From contig JBNGDP010000186.1 in NCBI GenBank assembly GCA_049975345.1, positions 1 to 5,077 on the forward strand: a stretch of DNA of 5,077 nucleotides, written 5' to 3'. The DNA comes from Oceanipulchritudo sp049975345. GTDB lineage: Bacteria; Verrucomicrobiota; Verrucomicrobiia; Opitutales; Oceanipulchritudinaceae. The translations under genes and the position numbers were made by a program. Positions 1 to 5,077 of the stretch are shown here, in pieces (position 1 is the first letter of the stretch; every line of letters starts with the position of its first letter). The notes beneath the pieces are model-generated. The model made no database searches, had not been told where the DNA came from, and saw nothing but the letters and a program-made list of their open reading frames with translations.

Positions 1-40
1 TTTTCTTGACCCATTCTTCTTCTATACCGGGACAGTAGCG
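1..40 (+). other. 5' leader of the TonB-dependent receptor gene
   Basis: This is the end of an upstream intergenic region, pyrimidine-rich over about 10-22. The only purine stretch before the start codon is GGGA at 29-32, about 8 nt from the ATG at 41, which is a poor Shine-Dalgarno match. A TTGACC (6-11) and a TATACC (23-28) are present but lie only 11 bp apart, so they are not called as a promoter. The true promoter is probably upstream of the window. Confidence 0.4.
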
Positions 41-3000
41 ATGAAATTCAAGTGCCTTTCCTTCCTTCCTCTCACCGCTTTCCTCCTTCTTCCATTTCAA
101 ATGAATGGACAAGGTGCAACCAGTTCCAACCTGGCCGGGACGGTTATGGATGACAAGGGGGATCCCATTGCGGCCGCCCAGGTGATCGCGACGCATATCC
201 CCACCGGGACGACCTACCGGATCACCACCACCGGGACGGGGCTGTACACGATCACAGGCATGCGGGTGGGGGGACCCTACCGAATCGAAGCCTCCGCAGC
301 AGGCTATGATCCCGCCGCCAGGACCGGCATTTCCCTTGGTCTCCAGCAGACCGTGGATGTGGATTTCCGGCTTCGCCCGGAAGGTGGGGAGGTCTTTGAC
401 CTGGAGGCATTTGAGGTTCTTGCTGAAGATCAGGACCTTGTTTTCATCAGCTCAAACCAGGGCTCCGGCTCGCGGATCGCCGAGGAGGAAATCCGCAATA
501 TCCCCACGGTGACCCGGTCGCTCTCCGACATTGCCAAGCTGGATTCCCGGGTGGCCGTGTTTGACCGGGACAGCGGGCAGCTTTCCGCGGGAGGGAAAAA
601 CACCCGGTATAATTCGCTTCTGATCGACGGGGTGCCCACCAATGATTCCTTTGGCCTGAGCGAAAGCGGCCTGCCGGCCTTGAAGCAGCCGTTCTCCCTG
701 GAGGCCATATCCGAGGTAAGCGTCCAACTCTCCCCTTATTCAGTCGAGAATGCCGGCTTCACCGGCGCGGCGATCACGGCGATCACGAAGAGCGGAACCA
801 ACCAGTTCCATGGGTCCGCCTTCGGGTTTTACCGGGATGCCAGCATGGTCGGCGACCTCTACGAGATCGCCTCCGGGGACCTCATTCCCTTTGACGACTT
901 TGAGGAATTCACGATGGGCGTTTCCCTCGGCGGGCCCATCATCAAGGATAAGCTGTTTTTCTATGTCCTGTACGAGACCGTCGAGGAGACCCGCGTCCGC
1001 GAGGAATCCGATTTTCTGGCCAATCCCGACCAGATCGCGGATGTTGTCGATGCTTCCCTGTCCTTTATCACCCCCTTTGATCCCGGCACGCTGGAGGATC
1101 CGGATTCCTATACCCTGAAGGACGACAAGTTCCTCCTGAAGCTGGACTGGAACATCACGGACCGGCATCGGGCCTCGTTCCGGTACAATACCACCCCCGG
1201 AAGCGATCCGCAATTCCCGGGCTCGCGTGGTACCTCCTTCAACACCGCCTGGTACAGCGTCGAGTACGGATTGGACGACTACGTGATGGAGCTTTTCAGC
1301 AACTGGACAAGTGAATTCACCACCTCGTTCCGGGTTTCCTACAAGACGCAGACACGGGATGAGCTCTTCAATAATTCCCTTCCGTCCGTCAGCATTCAGG
1401 GCATTCGCGACGTCGATGAAAATGTCGGGGGATCCAGGACGGTCAGCTTTGGAAGCGGGGACATAAACAACCTGGAAGTGAACACGCTGATCGCCCAATT
1501 CAAGGCAACCTGGCTTTTGGGAGATCATCAGATTTCCTTTGGAACCCAGTTGGAAAATTACGACAATTTCCAGTTGGCGCTTTCAAATCCGAATGGAAGC
1601 TGGTTTTACCGGGGCGTGGGAAGCGTGGAAAACGAGGACGGGTATGTCGGGTCCCTCTTGACCGATGAAAACGGTGAGACGCAGCCCGGGCTGGCCTCCA
1701 ATTTTTCCGTGGAAACCGCCGCGGAAGGCTTTTCCGGCGCTGCTGAATGGTCGATGGCCATCGCCTCCGCCTACCTGCAGGATAACTGGTATGTGACCGA
1801 CAAGCTCAACATTACAGCCGGAATCCGGATTGATTATCCCATCGTGGATGACGTGCCCCCGGAGGCGCGACCCTCCACCGATGAAGTTCCCAGGAGTTTC
1901 GAGGAGGTCTTCGGCCAGACCAACACCAACACGGTCGACGGCAATTATGTCATCCAGCCGCGGATCGGGTTCAATTACAAACCATTTGATGATAGGGACA
2001 CCCAGTTGCGGGGCGGGATCGGCCTTTTCTTCGGAACTGCCCCCCATGTGTGGCTGTCGGACGTTTATGTCAACAATGGGGTCAGCAAGGTCTTTGTCGC
2101 TTCCAACACCAATCAGGTCAGCCCACCATTTTCCCTGGATTACCGGGAGGCGGTTGCCTGGATCGATGAGGCCTACGGGCGCAGCGAGGCCAGCACGGTC
2201 TCGGTGGATTTTATCAGTGATGACTTCAAGATGCCGACCGAATGGAAGGCCAATTTCGCCCTCGACCAACGGCTGGAATGGCTTTTCGATTCGATTCTCA
2301 CTCTGGAATATCAGTATTCCCGCACCCTTCACGACATCCACTACGTGAACCGGAACCTCAATCTGGACACCACCGGTTTCCAGAAAGGTTATCTGCCCGA
2401 TGGCCGGGAAATCTACACCAACACCGGTCTCGGGGACGACCGGTGGCGGGAGTCGGGCTACCGGGACGTGATTGAATTGCGCAACACCTCGGAGGGGTTC
2501 GGCCAACAGGTCACGGTCGAATTACAGCGGCCGCTCAAGGACTGGTGGGGCTTCCGCATCGGCTACACGCATACCATCAGCAAAACGGTCAATGACGCCT
2601 CCACAAGTAACACCTTTGGAAACCGGATTTCCGTGACAAACTGGATAACCAATGTTGCGGCCAATCCCAACGACGCCGTTCTCGGAACCAGTTCCTTCGA
2701 GACCCGTCACCGGATCCTCGCCTCGGTCACCGTCAAGATTCCCTGGAAGGATCGCTGGCATACCCGTATCAGCCTCATTTACGACGGTCGCAGCGGACGG
2801 CCCTTCTCCTATCTGTACGGTGGAGTCAACGCCGATATCAATCAGGATGGAAATGACCGGAACGACCTCATTTATGTGCCCACCGGCCTCGACGATCCGC
2901 TGGTCTCCTGGGGAAACCGCGACCAGTACCGGGATACGGAAGGCCAGGCTTTCATGGACTTTGTCGATGCCACTCCGGGCTTGCGCGAATACAAGGGGCA

Positions 3001-3364
3001 GATCGTTCCCCGCAATACCGGAAGGGCCCCCTGGATCAACCAGTTTGACCTGAACATCACCCAGGAGATCCCCCTCTGGGAAGGACACAAGATCGAGCTC
3101 ATGCTCAACATTCAGAATGTCGGCAATCTTATCAACGACAAGTGGGGATTGGAGAAGCGCCCCCGAGGCTTCTTTGGCCGGGCCGTCAATATCGTCAGCC
3201 CGGGCCATTTTCCCATCGCCCAACGCGGGAAAGGGAACGAGTATGGCTATTATGAATACCGTTATCCCGAGGTCAACCAGGCCAGCGATGATGTCTTCTA
3301 CATCCATCCACAGGGGCTTTCTTCGCGATGGGCCATCCAGGTCGGCATGCGGTATTCTTTTTAA
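41..3364 (+). CDS. Oar-like TonB-dependent outer-membrane receptor with carboxypeptidase-regulatory-like domain
   Basis: Complete 1107-residue outer-membrane transporter, expected to import a substrate using TonB/ExbBD energy. Residues 1-24 form a signal peptide (basic start, then a Leu/Phe-rich core), which supports the ATG at 41; the next Met, residue 21, would lose it. Residues 30-112 are a carboxypeptidase-regulatory-like beta-sandwich (L-A-G-T-V, then Y-T-I-T-G and A-A-G-Y-D). 'LEAFEVLAEDQD' (121-132) sits where opitutal receptors carry an LxPFxV motif. The plug spans about 140-260, with LLIDGVPTNDSFG (193-205) and ITKSGTNQFHGS (248-259). Barrel landmarks are LGGPIIKDKLFF (296-307), GRSGRPFSYLYGG (916-928) and a final strand ending Y-S-F (1096-1107), as usual for Bam-assembled barrels. 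The length is normal for Oar-like receptors, and the frame is intact. These receptors were first described as Oar in Myxococcus (known family); the substrate here cannot be read from sequence. The downstream gene encodes another secreted protein. Confidence 0.93.
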   Translation: MKFKCLSFLPLTAFLLLPFQMNGQGATSSNLAGTVMDDKGDPIAAAQVIATHIPTGTTYRITTTGTGLYTITGMRVGGPYRIEASAAGYDPAARTGISLGLQQTVDVDFRLRPEGGEVFDLEAFEVLAEDQDLVFISSNQGSGSRIAEEEIRNIPTVTRSLSDIAKLDSRVAVFDRDSGQLSAGGKNTRYNSLLIDGVPTNDSFGLSESGLPALKQPFSLEAISEVSVQLSPYSVENAGFTGAAITAITKSGTNQFHGSAFGFYRDASMVGDLYEIASGDLIPFDDFEEFTMGVSLGGPIIKDKLFFYVLYETVEETRVREESDFLANPDQIADVVDASLSFITPFDPGTLEDPDSYTLKDDKFLLKLDWNITDRHRASFRYNTTPGSDPQFPGSRGTSFNTAWYSVEYGLDDYVMELFSNWTSEFTTSFRVSYKTQTRDELFNNSLPSVSIQGIRDVDENVGGSRTVSFGSGDINNLEVNTLIAQFKATWLLGDHQISFGTQLENYDNFQLALSNPNGSWFYRGVGSVENEDGYVGSLLTDENGETQPGLASNFSVETAAEGFSGAAEWSMAIASAYLQDNWYVTDKLNITAGIRIDYPIVDDVPPEARPSTDEVPRSFEEVFGQTNTNTVDGNYVIQPRIGFNYKPFDDRDTQLRGGIGLFFGTAPHVWLSDVYVNNGVSKVFVASNTNQVSPPFSLDYREAVAWIDEAYGRSEASTVSVDFISDDFKMPTEWKANFALDQRLEWLFDSILTLEYQYSRTLHDIHYVNRNLNLDTTGFQKGYLPDGREIYTNTGLGDDRWRESGYRDVIELRNTSEGFGQQVTVELQRPLKDWWGFRIGYTHTISKTVNDASTSNTFGNRISVTNWITNVAANPNDAVLGTSSFETRHRILASVTVKIPWKDRWHTRISLIYDGRSGRPFSYLYGGVNADINQDGNDRNDLIYVPTGLDDPLVSWGNRDQYRDTEGQAFMDFVDATPGLREYKGQIVPRNTGRAPWINQFDLNITQEIPLWEGHKIELMLNIQNVGNLINDKWGLEKRPRGFFGRAVNIVSPGHFPIAQRGKGNEYGYYEYRYPEVNQASDDVFYIHPQGLSSRWAIQVGMRYSF
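770..787 (+). repeat. Perfect 9-bp tandem duplication in the plug region
   Basis: GCGATCACG occurs twice head to tail, in frame, and encodes Ala-Ile-Thr twice, just before the conserved K-S-G-T-N of the receptor plug. Related receptors usually have a hydrophobic stretch of similar length here, so the repeat need not be an insertion. It may be chance or recent slippage. Confidence 0.6.
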
Positions 3365-3367
3365 TCC

Positions 3368-3399
3368 CCCATTTCCCTGTAAATCGGGTCCCGAATTTT
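3368..3399 (+). terminator. Weak possible terminator after the receptor gene
   Basis: Four bases past the stop codon, CCCATTT (3368-3374) can pair with AAAT-C-GGG (3381-3388), giving 7 base pairs with one bulged C and a 6-nt loop. A competing short hairpin, TCGGG (3384-3388) with CCCGA (3390-3394), is followed directly by TTTT at 3396-3399. Neither has a long stable stem plus a real U-tract, so a strong intrinsic terminator is not shown. Read-through into the next gene, or Rho-dependent termination, is equally possible. Confidence 0.2.
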
Positions 3400-3406
3400 C
3401 CCGAAT
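3389..3406 (+). repeat. 8-bp direct repeat TCCCGAAT, period 10 bp
   Basis: TCCCGAAT is present at 3389-3396 and again at 3399-3406, about one helical turn apart, 50-70 bp upstream of the -10 box of the next gene. Same-face direct repeats of this kind can be activator half-sites, but no known regulator is recognised, and the 3' part of the first copy overlaps the possible terminator. Confidence 0.45.
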
Positions 3407-3456
3407 GTCACATAAATTGGTTGATTTCCGCGCTATCTTAGCCAATCGTTCAGAGG

Positions 3457-3462
3457 TATAAT
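3457..3462 (+). promoter_or_regulatory. -10 box (TATAAT) of the LTD-protein gene
   Basis: A perfect sigma-70-type TATAAT lies 50 bp before the ATG at 3513, which predicts a transcript starting near 3469 with a leader of about 43 nt. The -35 position at 17-bp spacing reads TATCTT (3434-3439), a poor match, and there is no TG extension. The better-looking TTGATT at 3421-3426 is 30 bp away, too far. A promoter that needs an activator would fit a good -10 with a weak -35. Confidence 0.5.
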
Positions 3463-3512
3463 AGGGGGTTCGCTCTATTTACAATCTAACCACTTAAATC
3501 CTCTCTCACCGT

Positions 3513-5077
3513 ATGAAAAAACTGGTTCTCCTCTCTCTCATTCTGGCTGCCTCGGCAGCCGGCCTTCAGGCTCAGGTTGTGATCAACGAAGTACTCGCCA
3601 GCACCACCAGTACGGACACGGAATTCTTTGAATTATATAACACGACCGGTGCCGCGGTTGATCTAACAGGCTGGACCCTTGACACTATCGAAAGTGACGG
3701 TGGCAATGCCGGATTCGGGACGCCCGACAATACGTATACGTTCGGGGCGGTATCGATTCCAGCGGGTGGCTATTTCCTTGCCATCAATGCCGGTGCCCAG
3801 ACCGCGTTCGGGGTAACCGGGGATGATACACTTCCGGATAACTTTTTCGAGAACAGCTCCAGCACGTATGTCCTGAGCGACGCCAGCTCGAATGTGATCA
3901 GTACCGTTTTCATAACTGATGGGGGCCCTGGCGATGTGGCCAACATCGGTGGAACGACCATTACGCCGGACATCATCGTCGGCCCGGATGGCACCTTTTT
4001 CCCGGCCGGCTTTTACCGGCTGGGGGATGGGTCCTCAGCTCCCCTCATTCTTGAATTCTCCCCCATCCCGGCCCCTTCGGCGACCCCGGGCTCAGCCAAC
4101 CCGAATGTTCCGGTGGCCATTGCCGAGTCCGCCGGCAATCTGGAAATTTCCTTCCCGACCGTGGACGGGCTGATCTACCAGTTGCAGTCCTCTTCCACCC
4201 TGAGCGGGTTTACGGACGTCGTCGGGGAATCCCTGCCCGGCACGGGGGCGATTGAATCCTTCACGCAGCCGGTTCCCGCCGCGGGGAACAAGGATTTCTA
4301 CGTGGTGTATCCCTCGCAGACCGCGGTTATTCCTCCGCAACCGCCCTTGGTGGAATCGCTCTCCACCGTGTTTGCGAATATTGGCGACACCATCACGGTC
4401 TCCGGAATCAATCTTGAGACGGCCACCGCGGTCACCATCAACGGGCTCTCCGCCAGCTTCACGGTCGACCTGGTCGACCTGATTGTGACGGTTCCCTCCG
4501 GGGCGACCACCGGGTTCCTGGAAGTGACCAATCCGGACGGATCCGATGTCACGGCCAACCTCATTGTCATCACCGACCCGTCCCTGTTTGTCTTCTCGAC
4601 AGACTTTTCCACCGGACTCAGCGGCTTCCTGCCCTACAGTTTCGGCAGCCCAACCGAGGATTGGACATTGAGCGGCTACGAAGACACCAACTACGTGGGC
4701 ATCAGCGGTTTCGACCTGCTGGACGGCCCCTGCGATGACTGGCTGGTTTCCCCCTCCATCAACCTGGCCGGTCTCCTGAACGCCTACATGCTCCTCGGGC
4801 ATGAGCGGGACTTTTCCGGCCCGGCCCTGGAGGTGAAGGTTTCCACGGATTATACCGGCGGAGACCCGACCTTGGCCACCTGGACCGACCTCCCCGTGGC
4901 CCTGGCACCGAATATCGCGGATTCCACCGGACCGGTCACCGACACCGGTATCACCAGCCTGAGCGCCTATGACGGACAGACCATCAACATTGCCATCCGC
5001 TACACCAGTATCGGGGACGGCACCGGGGTTGATGAGTCCGCCCGCGACCGCATCCACTATTTCGCCGTCGGGGGGAA
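3513..5077 (+). CDS. Secreted multidomain protein: lamin-tail, Verrucomicrobiota-type beta module, IPT/TIG, choice-of-anchor-J-like (3' end missing)
   Basis: The frame is open for 521 codons to the window edge without a stop, so the C-terminus is missing. Residues 1-21 are a classic signal peptide (MKK, Leu/Ile/Ala core, L-Q-A then Gln), which fixes the ATG at 3513 although no Shine-Dalgarno precedes it. Residues 22-198 are a lamin-tail domain: INEVLAS (24-30), EFFELYN (37-43), VDLTGWTL (49-56) and the closing TPGSAN (191-196). Residues 199-266 form a small beta module with YQLQSSSTLSGF and a terminal F-Y-V-V, common in Verrucomicrobiota exported proteins. Residues 278-355 match an IPT/TIG immunoglobulin-like fold (ITVSGINL, VPSGATTG, LEVTNPDG). 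From about 359 on, D-F-S-T-G, DDWLVSPSINL (408-418), VKVSTDYTGG (441-450) and TWTDLP look like a choice-of-anchor-J, jelly-roll-like domain. No catalytic motif is visible. It is expected to be exported, on the cell surface or outside. LTD domains occur in extracellular nucleases and phosphoesterases, so an enzyme domain may follow; a purely binding surface protein is the alternative. Confidence 0.88.
   Translation, partial: MKKLVLLSLILAASAAGLQAQVVINEVLASTTSTDTEFFELYNTTGAAVDLTGWTLDTIESDGGNAGFGTPDNTYTFGAVSIPAGGYFLAINAGAQTAFGVTGDDTLPDNFFENSSSTYVLSDASSNVISTVFITDGGPGDVANIGGTTITPDIIVGPDGTFFPAGFYRLGDGSSAPLILEFSPIPAPSATPGSANPNVPVAIAESAGNLEISFPTVDGLIYQLQSSSTLSGFTDVVGESLPGTGAIESFTQPVPAAGNKDFYVVYPSQTAVIPPQPPLVESLSTVFANIGDTITVSGINLETATAVTINGLSASFTVDLVDLIVTVPSGATTGFLEVTNPDGSDVTANLIVITDPSLFVFSTDFSTGLSGFLPYSFGSPTEDWTLSGYEDTNYVGISGFDLLDGPCDDWLVSPSINLAGLLNAYMLLGHERDFSGPALEVKVSTDYTGGDPTLATWTDLPVALAPNIADSTGPVTDTGITSLSAYDGQTINIAIRYTSIGDGTGVDESARDRIHYFAVGG
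4464..4481 (+). repeat. Perfect 9-bp tandem duplication in the IPT/TIG domain
   Basis: GTCGACCTG occurs twice head to tail, in frame, and encodes Val-Asp-Leu twice (residues 318-323). It sits on the strand leading into I-V-T-V-P-S-G-A, where IPT/TIG domains usually have a short S-D-T-type turn. Domain length stays close to normal, so the duplication appears tolerated. Confidence 0.6.

Noticed and set aside
6..28. TTGACC and TATACC upstream of the receptor gene as a promoter
   Set aside because: The spacer is only 11 bp, far from the 16-18 bp that sigma-70 promoters need, and the window is truncated here.
41..100. Lipoprotein signal at Cys5 of the receptor
   Set aside because: Cys5 comes before the hydrophobic core and has no lipobox context, so a type I signal peptide is more likely.
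3376..3417. Pho-box-like fragments (CTGTAAAT at 3377-3384, ATGTCACA further on) that would support phosphate control
   Set aside because: The two fragments match the Pho consensus only partly and are about 28 bp apart, not the 11-bp period of a Pho box.
740..3445. Three long minus-strand open frames (740-1528, 1583-2506, 2522-3445) opposite the receptor gene
   Set aside because: They lie antisense to a clearly recognisable receptor frame, their translations are low-complexity Gly/Val/Asp-rich without any domain, and such frames arise from codon bias on the other strand.
4092..5057. 321-codon minus-strand open frame opposite the LTD-protein gene
   Set aside because: The plus-strand frame has a signal peptide and recognisable domains; the antisense product is Gly/Arg/Asp-rich with no domain and is a shadow.

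Overview
The window holds two plus-strand genes for exported proteins and almost nothing else. Base composition is moderately GC-rich, neither start codon has a good Shine-Dalgarno sequence, and the second protein carries a beta-rich module of the 'Y-Q-L-Q-S-S-S-T-L ... F-Y-V-V' type. I associate that module with secreted proteins of Verrucomicrobiota. The receptor's 'LEAFEVLAEDQD' stretch resembles the 'LxPFxV' motif seen just before the plug in many opitutal TonB-dependent receptors. A Gram-negative bacterium of the PVC group, most likely Verrucomicrobiota (Opitutia), is therefore the best guess. This rests on family resemblance, not on a marker gene.

Layout: 1-40 is the end of an upstream intergenic region. 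41-3364 is a complete 1107-residue outer-membrane TonB-dependent receptor of the Oar-like type, with a signal peptide, a carboxypeptidase-regulatory-like domain, a plug and a beta-barrel ending in Phe. 3365-3512 is a 148-bp AT-richer gap with a weak possible terminator, an 8-bp direct repeat and a perfect TATAAT -10 box. From 3513 to the window end runs a second gene that is cut off by the window edge, with no stop in 521 codons. It encodes a secreted multidomain protein: signal peptide, lamin-tail (LTD) domain, Verrucomicrobiota-type beta module, IPT/TIG domain, and the start of a choice-of-anchor-J-like domain.

How they may work together: Oar-like receptors are often found beside secreted or surface proteins that bind or degrade a polymer. 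LTD domains are known at the N-terminus of extracellular nucleases (ExeM/NucH type) and phosphoesterases. A plausible but unproven reading is a surface pair in which the second protein binds or processes an extracellular substrate and the receptor imports the product. The catalytic part, if there is one, lies beyond the window. The separate -10 box before the second gene suggests it can be transcribed on its own. No RNA genes, mobile elements, CRISPR arrays or phage genes were seen.
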